64,000 bases of DNA from positions 90,378,363 through 90,442,362 of the forward strand of contig CM061239.1 in the NCBI GenBank assembly GCA_030848705.1, given 5' to 3'. Both the position numbers and the translations under genes were made by a program. The stretch's first letter is position 1, and each line of letters opens with the position of its first letter. Origin of the DNA: Heracleum sosnowskyi (taxonomy: Eukaryota > Streptophyta > Magnoliopsida > Apiales > Apiaceae). Below, piece after piece: positions 41,784-53,430 of the stretch. The notes under the pieces are model-generated. The model saw only the letters and a list, made by a program, of their open reading frames with translations, was not told the origin of the DNA and searched no databases.

Positions 41784-44700
41784 TTACTTGACTTCTTCAA
41801 TATCAGGTACTGTCCTGAGATAATCAATCAACAGTCTTCTTTCAGCCTTCTCTAGCTCATCCACCATAATCTCTTTTAACTCTTTAAGTTCTGAATCACT
41901 CTCCCCCGTTTGGTAGATAACAGCTCTTAGAGAATATATGCTGTTTCTTCTCATATCATTTCCTAGCTGAATAAAATAAGACTTGTCTGACTCCAAGTTA
42001 AATTCCAAAACTTTTATTCCAAGTGCAGTTCTAAATCTAGCACTGTTTCTCTTCATCTCCACTAACTTTCCAGTATGATCCCTATACTTTGGAATATAAA
42101 CACTTGATACTCCTCCTCCAAGCATAGCTTTAGATCTCAGCATCTTTTCTCTCAAAACTTGGGCAACATCATGAGTATGTCTGTTTTTGACTTTTAGAAG
42201 ATAAAGTACATATTCCAGTTCTTCCCATGATTTGAGATTAACATCAGATTCTCCAACTTTATAAACTCTTCCATCACTCATGAAGTATAACAAAAACTGC
42301 TTCTTCAATACTTTGTGAAAAATCAACTGAACAGATTCTAACTTATCAAGGTTTTCTTGTGTAACCCCAATACCAGATTCTGCCAGTGAAATGTTATCTT
42401 GAGATCTGTTATTTGTTCTTCTCTCTCTGTGTGATCCCAGTCCAGATTTATCAAAAGCTTCTTTTCCCAACACAGTTCTGGTTTCTGAGAAATTCATAGC
42501 TTCAAGCTTTAATTCTTCAAGAATTTTAGGTTTGCTGAATCCTGGAAGTTGTGTAGATTTCTGTACAACTTGAGCAACGTCAGAGGTTGTCATAACTTTA
42601 GTAGAAACATCAACTTGAGCAGCGTCAGAGGTTGATTTAGCTAATCTTGTTTCAACTTGAGCAATGTCAGAGGTTGAATAAATCTTCTTAGGTAACTGTT
42701 CTTCTTCTACCAGTTTACCTTTTCCTTTGTCAGCATTTTTAATCACAGGCCTCCTTGAGTACTGTAAACTCTGATCAGAGTTTACATTCTCTTTGATAAC
42801 AATTCCTTTTTCTTTCTTTCTAGGAGCCTTGATTTCCTTCTTCTTGTAGATTCCAGCTTTAAGATTCTTCTTGTGTTCCTCAGCAAGCATTTGCTCTTCA
42901 GCTTGGATATCTTCAATTGTAACATCTTTTCCATGTTCTGCCATAAACACCTTAGTAGAAATTTCCTCATCTGTGGTAGGCTTATCAGAGATTATCAAAC
43001 TTTTGAATCTTGAACCACTGGCAGAGTTTGCATGTCCCTTTCCAGAGTTTGATCTTTTATCAGAGTTTGATCTTCTTGAAAGTAGTCTGCTATCAGCATT
43101 TAATCTTAAGCTCTTTCCATCTCCCTTGTTTCCACCATCATTACCATCATCCCTCCGTCTCAGAGTTTGAGTGTCTTTGCATTTGTCACTTGGTACACTC
43201 TCCCCTTTTTGACATCATCAGAAAGTAGTACTGATGTCAACAACTCAATTGCATTAGAAATTGAAGTCAGTTGGGCAGACATAGCAGTCTGGTTGTCCTC
43301 AACTTTCCCAAGCCTCTTCTGAATGTCATCAGAGTCCTTAGCTTGCTTCTTGAACATGGAATTGTAATAAGTTCTATCATTCTTCAGAGTAAGATCCCTT
43401 AGACTAACTTCATTCCTCAAAGCAGTGACTTCCTTATGAGACTCATCAAATCTGTTGTGGAGAGATTTAATTTGAATCACAGTAGCCTTTAGACTTGTAA
43501 GAATATCAGGATTTGAAATCGTCTTCACAGAATCACCAAGAAAATCAGCAGCCCTCTGTGCTGAAAAGATACAATCTGCAGCAGCCCATCTATTGTAGTA
43601 CATATCTTGAAAATGCTCAGTCGTAGCTCGATTGACCTCTCTTAGCTCATCAGAGTTTGCTTGACTACCAAATAACTCCTCTTGGGAATGATCAGAACTA
43701 TCATCATCATTATCATTCTCTGCTGTATTCTCTGCAGGAATATTCTCAGCATCAGGTTCTGGAATCTCAGAGTTTGTAACAAACTCTACTTCTATGTGAA
43801 CATTCTCTGTTGCATCCTTGTCAGCAACATCAGGATTTGCAGCAACAGTTTCTGTAGCATTAGCAACATTCTCAGTAGCATCAGTATTTAAGGTCTGATC
43901 AACTTCCTCACCCTTTTCAATTACCTGGTGAGTAACAGAGAGAATCTCTGTGTGAGTAGCCATAGATTCTTCAAGAACAACCGTGGCATGATCAGCTTCC
44001 ACACCCACTGTTTCATCAAAAGCTTCAAGATGGTCAGAGTTTACAGAGTTGTGTGCTTCAACATCCATATCAAATCCCTGTGGCTCAAAAACTGTAGCCT
44101 CCTGAACAAGAATTTCAGGAGCTTCATCTGCAGCTTCATTTGCAGCTTCCTCAACTACATCATCAGCGTTTGATGTAGGAGCTTCTTCATCAACATTTAC
44201 CATTTCAGGCATAACATTTTCCTCAATAACTCTGTCCAAATTGACAGCTTCAGCATTTACATTTGATGCACCAAAAAGATGTGCAGCCACCAATCTTCTT
44301 TTTCTCTGATGAAGAGTTTCTTCATCAGTTTCACTGTCCTCATCAGCATTAACAGACTTTGCCCGATTGGCCCTTCTTTTCTTTAATCTTTTCTTCTGAG
44401 GCATATCATCAGTATTTGATGCCCCAGCTTCAGTGGGTGGCTTAGCAATCCTTGGAGGTTTTGTACCAACATGCTTAGTCCTACCACCAGTCCGTGGTTG
44501 AACTGTAGAGGCTTCAGCATTTACTGGTTCTGATGGCTGTTGTGGTTGAGGTTGAGGGTTTAAGAACTGAAGCACTGTTTCAGGCAACAGCAATTCACCA
44601 ACACTAACCTTCTTTAAATCCTTGTTGGTAAGGTCAGAGAATACCCTTTTGTGCAATTTGAATGAGGGAATTACGTCCTCCTCATCAATCTCAACATTTG

Positions 44701-45349
44701 GAACACAAGCAGAGAACAAAAGTTGACAAAACCTAGAAAAATAGACTACATGCCTATTCTCTGTTAACTTCTCACCAATGTTCATCAAAACAAGTCTAGC
44801 AAAATCATAATTACTGTTAAAGAGAAGTGAATACCCGATTTGCAGACTGTCGATTGGAATAGCATCCCAATTGGTACATTTCTTCCCGAACGCCCTTGTG
44901 ATGCAATCGAAAAAGAAACTCCATTCCTTTCTCAAGAGCGGTCGCTTCAGTTGGCCTATCTTCGCCAAAGATCCAGTATACCCAATAGCTTGCATCATTC
45001 TCTGAAGATCAGTATCACCAACACTAATGGTGTACGCGTCAGACTCTGCAAAGCCCATTGCTTCACGAACAGTTCCTGGAGTTATGACAAACTATGTCTC
45101 CTGGAACTCAAAAACTATGGATGGGGTACCAGAATCACCACCATCATCATAGACACCAGTCTCCCAGAAAGCTTTGATCTGAGATCCATAAAGCTTTGCA
45201 GGCTCCACCAAGGCACGCCCAATTGCTGACTGAGCAAGAAAATTTTGTATGATATGAAACGCCTCTGGTGCATTGACAGTGTTTAATGGGGCTGAATAGT
45301 TATTAGGGACAAACTCAAGTCCAGAAGCAGTGAAAGCAGTTGAAGCCAT
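41784..45349 (-). pseudogene. Copia B ORF3 (one nonsense, one frameshift)
   Basis: The likely start is ATG at 45349 (MASTAF, matching the start position of copia E ORF3). The frame is open upstream to 45448. An in-frame TAG at 45092-45094 breaks the N-terminal region after FEFQE. A one-base loss in the run of G near 43190-43200, just after DVKKG, shifts the frame. The rest continues to a stop at 41784. Regions in order: conserved N-terminal region with HIIQNFLA, LRKEWSFFFDCITRAF and TNWDAIPIDSL; an Asp/Glu/Val/Ala-rich linker with repeated NVDEE/NADD-like peptides; a helical coiled-coil region; KKG motif; a Lys/Ser linker; and a C-terminal region (LLYFMSDGRVYK ... IKVLEFNLESDKS). Function unknown; no membrane segment in the conserved part. 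Confidence 0.8.
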
Positions 45350-46068
45350 TAGTAATGTCAAGAAATAAGCAGAAAATAGCTTCAAAAACGCAAGAGAGTT
45401 TAAGAAAGAAAGTGTTTGTGAATATGTGTGAGTGAAACTAGAATACAATTGGAGTAAGTCGTGAAAAACTGTAACGGTTGTGTGTATAATGTATAAATAT
45501 AAAATATAAAATTAAAAACTGAACAGTTTTTAATCATTAAAACACAACTGTCTTACTCCGTATACTGTGTAAATGAGACACGTGTCACACATGCAATGAC
45601 TGACAGCAGTAAGTGGCAGTTTCCAATGCGCATGCGCAGTAAAAACAGCAATAATTACAGCCGATTACACTTTCCTATGTATGCAATCTCTCTCCTCTTT
45701 TGAAAAACCAAAACAAATGTTTTTCCTCAAAATTATAAAATGTCTGAAACAAAGAAATCATTTTAACCATCAGAGATTAAAACAAAGTTACCTCGGCATA
45801 TTTCACACAATACATCAGTGTTTATCATTTGTCCTTCTTCGTTAATAAACTCTTTTCGCAAACTGTACAGGTGTGCATAATTGTGTGTGCAATAGCAGAG
45901 TTTACCGAAAGCAATATTTAAATCATCTCAAAGTGCATAAAATCCACAAACTAAAGTAGTAAAAACTGGTTGCCTAAACTCTCATTTAAAACATAAAATC
46001 TGATTTTTATATCTAAACTCTGTATACTGATATCCTTTCATTTGGATATATCTTTTATTTTTCACCCC

Positions 46069-46106
<38 letters not shown>

Positions 46107-46691
46107 CCAGTAATCAGTGGTTGGCACTAGTCACCAAAAATCAAAGATTTTAGCCATTATTTCATACAATAAGTTCCTGGATCTTCCTAGGCACAACATG
46201 ATCTCAAAGGAATTTGTGCTCTGTTTGGCATCTTTTGATTTGAGGGTGAATTATTTGCAATTAATAATCAGAGTTTAGACTTTCCATCAGTTAATACAAT
46301 TAATTTATGAGAGAAAATGCAAACAGCTAATACAGACTCAGTGTATAGGATCAATAAACTAAGAGATGCTATAAATACAGAGACAGTATCATGCTGTGTT
46401 AACTTACTGCACATATTTGAGATCAGAATCTAAACAACTCTTAAGGATTCACAATTACTTACTGAGAATTATGTTCCATACAAATTTCTTCATTGGTCCT
46501 TGTGTTTCAGACAAAAAATCATAATCAGAGTTTAACATCAGACTTTAACCGACAGAGTATGACTTAACAGAGTTTAGCATCAGAGTTTACTTTCAGAGTT
46601 TATGACACTGGTACTCATAACAGTGAATACATGCAAGGAATCATGAGCATAAAAATCAAACATGTATAGTTTTTGAGTCTAACCCGTATCT
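45350..46691 (-). other. Copia B spacer between pol and ORF3, motif-rich
   Basis: About 1.3 kb with no supported gene. It contains a (TA)n microsatellite at about 46075-46103. Six AAACTCTG-type sites lie at about 46013, 46269, 46525, 46569, 46581 and 46593, the last three exactly 12 bp apart. Near variants (CAGACTTT, CAGAGTAT) lie among them. Confidence 0.75.
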
Positions 46692-49600
46692 CTAGTCAGA
46701 ACCAGAGATCATTCCAAGTTCATTTACCAATCTTGTAAAAGTAGCTTCACTCTAAGGTTTGGTGAAGATATCTGTAAGTTGTTGGTCTATAGACACAAAA
46801 TGAAGCTCAATGTTTCCTTCTTCCACATGTTCTCTGATAAAATGATACCTTATGCTGATGTGCTTTGTCATGGAGTGCTGTACTGGATTTCCTGTCATAG
46901 CAATAGCACTTTGGTTATCACAGAAAATAGGTATTTTAGAGTACCTCAGACCATAATCCAGCAACTGATTCTTCATCCACAGAATCTGTGCACAACAGCT
47001 ACCAGCAGCTATATACTCTGCTTCTGCAGTGGATGTGGAAATTGACTTTTGTTTCTTGCTATACCAAGAAACCAATCTGTCACCTAAAAATTGACAGCTT
47101 CCACTTGTACTTTTTCTGTCTATCTTACAGCCTGCAAAATCTGCATCAGAGTAACCAATTAGCTTAAACTCTGATTCTCTAGGATACCACAAACCCAAGG
47201 TTATGGTTCCTTTGAGATATTTGAAGATCCTTTTTACAGCTGTTAGATGAGACTCTCTGGGATCTGCTTGAAATCTTGCACAAAGACATGTTGCATACAT
47301 GATATCAGGTCTACGTGCAGTAAGATACAGTAAAGACCCTATCATTCCTCTGTAGTTTGTCAAATCTACTGAGGCTCCTGTGTCTTTGTCTAGCTTTGTT
47401 GCTGTAGCCATGGGAGTTGTGGCAGATGAACTATCAAGCATACCAAATTTCTTGAGAAGATTTCTGGTATATTTTGCTTGATTGATAAAAATACCATCAT
47501 CTGTTTGCTTGACCTGTAAGCCTAGAAAGTAACTAAGCTCTCCCATCATGCTCATTTGATACCTGGATTGCATAAGCTTTGCAAACTTCTTACAAAGTTT
47601 GTCATTAGTAGATCCAAAGATAATATCATCTACATAAATTTGAACTAAAAGCAAATCATCACCAGAATTGAAATAAAACAAGGTTTTATCAATTGTACCT
47701 CTTGTGAACCCACTTTCTAAAAGAAATTGAGCAAGAGTTTCATACCATGCTCTTGGTGCTTGCTTTAGTCCATATAATGCCTTGTCAAGCCTGTAGACAT
47801 AATCTGGATGTTTAGGATCAACAAATCCTGGTGGTTGTTCAACAAACACTTCTTCTTCAAGCTTCCCACTGAGAAAAGCACTTTTCACATCCATCTGAAA
47901 GACTTTAAACTTCTTGTGTGCAGCATAGGCCAGCAAAATTCTTATGGCCTCCAATCTTGCAACTGGAGCAAAGGTTTCATCATAGTCAATTCCTTCCTGT
48001 TGTGAATAACCTTTAGCCACAAGTCTAGCCTTGTTTCTTGTAATCACCCCTTCACTGTCAGTCTTGTTTCTGAAAACCCACTTTGTACCTACTATTGATC
48101 TATTCTTTGGTCTAGGTACAAGTGTCCAGACTTCATTTCTTTCAAATTCATTTAACTCTTCTTGCATTGCTGTAATCCAATTAGCATCTTGAAGAGCTTC
48201 CTCCACCTTCTTTGGTTCTGTTTGAGACAAGAAAGCATGATACAGACACTCATTATTTGTTGCACTTCTAGTTCTCACACTAGCATCAGGATCTCCAATT
48301 ATGAGATCAGGTGTGTGTGCCTGTGTCCACTTTCTTGCTGTTGGTAAGTGGTTTCTTGCATCATTATTGGATCCTCCCCCTTGATCCATGCTCTCCTGAT
48401 TCATAAGTTGACTTTCTGCAGCATCTGAGGCTCCCCCTGAATTGGATGGCTCAGAGTTTGAACTGTCAGAGTTTGAATCAGTTTCCTCAACTGACTCATT
48501 TGCTGTGTCTTGTTGAGCTTCTTCACGCTCTCCCTCAACTGATTCTCTAGTTTGTTCAATTTGAGAATTTCCAGTTTCTCCAGTATTTATCAGTAGAGGT
48601 TCAGAGTATGCTTCGTCAGAGTTTGTCAGAACCGCTTCATCAGAGTTTGTCGGTACTTCTTCATCAGAGTTTACATCATCAGAAAATAAACCTTCATTTT
48701 CAAAACGCAGTTGATCATATCCATTCAAGTCATCAAGTCCAGTTATTTTCTTGTCATCAAATGACACATGTATGGATTCCATGATCACTTTAGTTCTCAG
48801 ATTGTAGACTCTGAATGCTTTTGTTGACAATGGATAGCCAACAAAAATTCCTTCATCAGCTTTTAACTCGAACTTGGTCAACTGTTCAGGATGAGTCTTC
48901 AACACAAAGCATTTGCATCCAAATATATGAAAATATTTCAAATTTGGCTTCTTATTTTTCACCATCTCATATGGTGTTTTCCCATGCTTGTTGATCAGTG
49001 TAGCATTTTGAGTAAAACAAGCAGTTTGAACAGCTTCTGCCCAGAAATAAGTTGGCAACTTTGCTTCATCAAGCATAGTTCTGGCAGCTTCGATTAGAGT
49101 TCTGTTCTTTCTTTCAACTACACCATTCTGCTGTGGAGTTCCAGGTGCAGAAAACTCTTGTTTCACTCCTCTTTCCTTGCAGAAAGCTTCCAGAATTGAG
49201 TTTCTGAATTCAGTTCAATTATCACTTCTTATAATTTTCACTTTGTGCTGTGATCCTTTGTCCAGTAGGTTTACATGATCCATCAGAGTTTGAGCAGTTT
49301 CATCCTTCTTTGATAAGAAATACACCCATGTATATCTAGTATATTCATCAACAATTACTAGAGCATATTTCTTTCTGCCCATAGACATCACATTCACTGG
49401 TCCAAAGAGATCAACATGTAGAAGATGATAAGGTTCCACTACTGAAGATTCAGATTTGCTCTTGAAAGATGACTTCCTTTGCTTGGCCTTTTGACAAGAA
49501 TCACACAGACCATCTAAGCTTAGTATTGACTTTGGAAGTCCCCTTACAAGATCTTTTCGTATAAGTTCATTGATGTTGTTCAAATTGAGATGAGAGAGCT

Positions 49601-50030
49601 TCTTATGCCAATTCCAACTCTCTTCATTTGACATTCTTGCAGTCAGACACACTGTTTTTCCATCAGAGTTTGTTACCAAACTTGCTTCATAAATGTTATT
49701 GCGCCTGTGTCCAACTAGAACAACTTTTCCAGTAGATTTACTGATAACTTCACAGTATTCAGTATGAAAATCTACATGGTTTCCTCTGTCACAGATTTGA
49801 CTCACAGATAGCAGATTATGTTTGAGTCCTGAGACTAGAGCTACATTTGTGATGATGAAACTTCCAAGATTAATATTGCCATATCCCAGAGTGTGTCCTA
49901 TGTTGCCATCTCCATAGGAAACCTTTGGGCCAACCTTCTCCTTAAAATCTGATAGCAGGGCTTTATTTCCAGTCATATGTCCTAAGCATCCACTGTCCAA
50001 GATAAGTGTGCTCTCTTTTATACCCTGCAA
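46692..50030 (-). pseudogene. pol: Copia B pol (two nonsense changes)
   Basis: Same order as copia A pol: protease LDSGCLGHMTGN, integrase zinc site (WHKKLSHLN ... CDSCQKAK), integrase core (LLHVDLFGP, SDN then E in VVERKNR), reverse transcriptase with YVDDIIFGS, and RNase H with SDADFAGCKIDRK. A TGA at 49215-49217 replaces a Gly codon inside the integrase SDNGTEF motif. A TAG at 46752-46754 directly after DIFTKP removes the last 20 or so residues, the original stop being at 46692. Pol begins after GCAG|GG near 50026, 19 nt past the gag stop. The integrase-RT linker carries NSDE-type peptide repeats made by the family word. Confidence 0.93.
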
Positions 50031-50046
50031 TCATAAACAAACACTA
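50026..50046 (-). promoter_or_regulatory. Candidate 3' splice site at the copia B gag-pol border
   Basis: On the minus strand the gag TAG is followed by TGTTTGTTTATGATTGCAG and then GG, where pol starts, one base out of frame with the end of gag. It is the same arrangement as in the other three SIRE-type elements. Confidence 0.45.
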
Positions 50047-52367
50047 AGTGTTAGTTTTAAGGATCCAGACTTGCTTGGATCCTTTGGCTTTCTTAACATT
50101 GTTAGCTTTTGCAGCGGAATTACTATTAACAGAGTTTAAACTAACATTGTCAGACTTTACACTCGCAGAGTTTGCTCTAACCCACTTCAGATTGGGTTTT
50201 AGCTCATAGTAATTGTGATAAATAGCATGATAACTCCTACAAGTATAAATAGAATGCCAAGTGCTCCCACAATGTGTGCATAAAGTCTGTGGTTTCACCC
50301 TTACATAATCATTCTTTTCTCCTGATGTAGAAGGTAAAGAATTGATATTTTTATTCTTTGTGCAGTAATTAGCAAGATGATTAGAACTACCACAATTATA
50401 ACATGTTTTCCTTGGAGCACCAGCAGTAGGCAAGTGATTATTTCTATTATTTATGCCTATCTTTCCATTCCTATTCTTCTTGAACCCTTTTGGTTTCATG
50501 GCAGACTTTACCTCTTTCAGCTTATGATTGAACTGTTTTCCTGTCATCAAGCCAACATTAACCTGTTTTTCACAAGTTTTTACTGGTTTTCTAACAGCTT
50601 CTATTTCCATAAGTTTTTCTGTTATAATATCTTCCTGTTTTTCACAGGTTTCATCTGATTCCATATCAGCTTCTCTTATTCGACAGATTTTAACTTATTG
50701 GTTTCTGGAAAAAATTTCACAGGTTTAAGTTGTGGTTTAACCTTAACCTTGTCTTTAAACCTAAGTTCATCATTTTCACAATAGCCTAAACCTACAGAAT
50801 CTGTCTGAAATACTTGATGAGCGTCTCTTCCAGAGTCTGTCCAAGTCTTGATTATTTTTCTTTCTTTTTCTAGATCAGATTCTAATTGCTTATATCTTTT
50901 GAGCAACTCCTGTTCAACATAAACAACATCATCTCTTTCTTTTTGAATCTGCTTCATATTTTCAAGTTCTCCTTCAAGAACCTTGTTTCTATCTTTAAGA
51001 CTAAGATTCTCAGATTTAATTCTCTCATTCTCTAAAGTCTGATCCCTATAACTAACATGTACGCTTTTCAGATATACTCTTAACTCAGATATATTATCAG
51101 TATCATAAGCATAAGTAGTTAGGGGTACCTTATTTTCATATGATTCAGTCTCATCTCTGACAGTTGCCATAAGAGCATAATTTTCTCCATCATCAGAGTC
51201 TGAAGTATCTGCCCAGTCTTTGCCTTTAGAGATGAGTGCTTTCTCAGATTTGCCTTTCTTGCACTCTGGGGCATAGTGACCCATCTCCTTACACCTGTAG
51301 CACTGGATTTCAGATTTATCCTTCTTGCCAGACTTGGTCTCCCTTCCATCAGACTTTCTAAAACTTTTCCTTTCAGAGTTTGAATCTTTCCTTGAGAATC
51401 TCTTTCCTTTCTTGAAGTTCTTGAATCCCATCTTCTTGAAGGTCTTCACCATCAGTGCAACCATTTGCATCATCTGTTCTTCATCATCCTCAGAGTCAGA
51501 AGCTTCATCAGAGTTTGAGTCATCATTAGAGTTTGATGACTCACTTTCAGATTTAATGACTAAAGCCTTTCCCTTGGCTTTCTTCCTTGATGATTTCTTC
51601 TTAATGGGCTTCTCCTCAACTTTGAGAGCAACAGATTTTGTCTTTTTACTTAATCTTCTATTCCTTTGTTCTATCTCCAGTTCATGAGTTTTCAACAACC
51701 CATAGATTTCATCAAGATCTGTATCAGCAAGTTCATAATTATCTCTTATTGTGGTTGTCTTTAAATCCCACTTTTCAGGTAGAGATAACAGAAACTTGAG
51801 ATTAGACTCTTCAAGCTCATATTCTTTATCAACCAGAGACAGATCATTCAATAGTTTGCAAAATCTGTCATAAGTCTCAGTCAAGGTTTCATTAGGTCTT
51901 GAATCAAAGTGCTCATACTCCTGTGTGAGTATTGTCTTTCTGTTCTTCTTAATTGCACCTGTTCCCTGGCATCTGACTTCTAAAGCATCCCATATCTCTT
52001 TGGCAGTTTTGCAGCCAATTACCCTGTTAGACATAACATTATCTAAAGCACTGTGGAGTAGATGTCTAACTTTTGCATCCTTTGCAATTGATGAGATGTC
52101 CTCAGGAGTCATGTCTTTCTTTTCCTTTGGAACAGTCTTTTGTTCTTGACCATCAACAACAGGGGCTAGTTTGGTTGGATTATGAGGACCATCATAAATT
52201 CTGTCAAGATATTCTGGATCTGTAGCCTCCAGAAACATGGTCATCTTCACCTTCCAAATTGGATACTCTACTGGCCTGAGAATTGGAACCCTGATTGTTT
52301 CATATCGACTCACAGAATTAGGCTTAACCTGTTCAGCCTTGGGAGCAGTTTGATTTTCTTCAGACAT
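50044..52367 (-). pseudogene. gag: Copia B gag (frameshifted)
   Basis: Starts at ATG 52367. The first part (563 codons to 50676) has the copia Gag N-terminal region (VPILRPVEYPIWKVKM, AKEIWDALE), a zinc knuckle CYRCKEMGHYAPEC and a coiled-coil stretch. A frameshift near 50676-50690 moves the remainder (50664-50044) to another frame. That part holds two more knuckles, CYNCGSSNHLANYC and CTHCGSTWHSIYTC, so three in all against two in copia A. It ends QVWILKTNT at TAG 50044. Confidence 0.9.
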
Positions 52368-52416
52368 GATTATTACTGTGTTTGAATCGTAAAACTGTAT
52401 ATATTAAACAGCCTTG

Positions 52417-52428
52417 GCTCTGATACCA
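52417..52428 (-). other. Copia B primer binding site (initiator Met-tRNA)
   Basis: The minus strand reads TGGTATCAGAGC, two bases inside the 5' LTR border. Confidence 0.95.
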
Positions 52429-52430
52429 AT

Positions 52431-52925
52431 TGTTAGGCCGAATACACAATATAATCAAGTATGTATGAGAATAACAATCAAGAACACAGGTTTGTAAATC
52501 AACAAACTGTAGTTATATTAACAGCTTCTCTCTTAGTGATGTTAATGAATCACAAAGAGCTACTAGGTTACAAGAATAATATATTCAATGTTCGCTTCTC
52601 TTCTAGGGATAACCTATCTGTGTTTATATAGTACACAGCTACTTACAATCCATCTCTAATTGATATTCCTATAAGTTAGCTATACAATTCATATCAATCA
52701 AGGATTTCTTCAGTCTTCTATTCCGTTTCCTTAGCTGTATCAATATATTCTGCTTCTTTCCATCTTCAGAATATATTGCTTCTAGAATCTTTATCTTTGC
52801 ACCGACAGCTAAGTCAACTATCACCCAGTCAGACTTTATCAAACTCTGACTAGCTTCTAGATAAACTCTGATATGTACCTGGTACTTAAACACTGATGAA
52901 CAAACGGTAGCAATTATATCTAACA
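52431..52925 (-). repeat. Copia B 5' LTR
   Basis: 495 bp matching 41126-41620 with about five differences found. Two family-word sites. A minus-strand TATATAAACA box lies at about 52621-52630. Confidence 0.95.
52621..52630 (-). promoter_or_regulatory. TATA-like box in copia B 5' LTR
   Basis: The minus strand reads TATATAAACA. The copia C and E LTRs have the near-identical TATATAAACACAG, suggesting a shared SIRE-type core promoter. Confidence 0.55.
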
Positions 52926-52930
52926 GACAT
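52926..52930. other. Target site duplication of copia B (right)
   Basis: GACAT, identical to 41121-41125. Confidence 0.95.
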
Positions 52931-53430
52931 CATCAGGATTACATGGTCGTCAGGATCAAGATACATATCAGGACTGGGATCAGGATTGATCATCAGGACT
53001 GGAAGCTGATCAGGATTCCTACTTCGAGTTATATTTGGAGTCTAGTTAAACATGGAAGTTTATTCTGTCGGTTCCTGGTTTGTAGAATGTAGCTATCAAT
53101 TATGGATAGGTTTCAATCTTTGTAATTGATTAGGACTTATCATTGATAGAGAAGCTGTGTAGTATATAAACACAGTTTTGGTTTCGATTTATGAAGGAGA
53201 ACATAATCGAATAGAAGCTCTCAAGAACATAGAATTTCTTGAGAGAGTTTTTGTAAGCTAGCAGCTCTCAAGAACATCAGAATTTCTTGAGAGAGTTTGT
53301 AACAGTTTTATATCAGATTTAATAAAGCTGTTATCTTTCTTTCATATTTGTGATATATACATTAAGAAATCGATTATCTTATACTATTGTATTCAACCCC
53401 CCTTCTACAATAGATTATTACTGGGCAACA
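52931..53430 (+). repeat. Copia E 3' LTR, second segment
   Basis: Completes a 561-bp LTR with 41065-41125, ending CTGGGCAACA. It is rich in ATCAGGA words near 52931-53010, has a TATATAAAC box at about 53163, and ends in the conserved TTGTATTCAACCCCCCTTCT block. The last bases adjoin broken copia C pol. The possible target duplication CATCT (53431-53435) has no surviving partner. Confidence 0.9.

Larger units (their letters stand above)
41126..52925 (-). mobile_element. Copia B: full-length SIRE-type Ty1/copia element with third ORF, mildly decayed
   Basis: 11,800 bp with 495-bp LTRs, TSD GACAT, priming site and polypurine tract. gag, pol and ORF3 are all present on the minus strand, but each has one or two disabling changes. 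The LTRs differ at about five positions found (about 1%), so it is older than copia A and gypsy 2. The octamer AAACTCTG (either strand) occurs at about 33 places where 0.4 would be expected by chance, and I saw none in the other elements. Confidence 0.95.
23709..53430 (+). mobile_element. Copia E: 5'-truncated SIRE-type element (same LTR family as copia C), hosting gypsy 2 and copia B
   Basis: Plus-strand element reduced to its pol-ORF3 spacer (23709-24182), ORF3 (24183-28333 and 40697-40955), polypurine tract and 3' LTR (41065-41125 plus 52931-53430). The LTR resembles, in opposite orientation, that of copia C (57666-58199). LTR, gag and pol from the 5' half are lost at the 23708 junction. 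The family word AATCCTGAT occurs all through it. Gypsy 2 sits in ORF3 and copia B in the LTR, each with a perfect target duplication. Confidence 0.85.

Noticed and set aside
46075..46103. (TA)n run as an origin or matrix attachment site
   Set aside because: It is an ordinary microsatellite in a retrotransposon spacer. Nothing else supports such a role.
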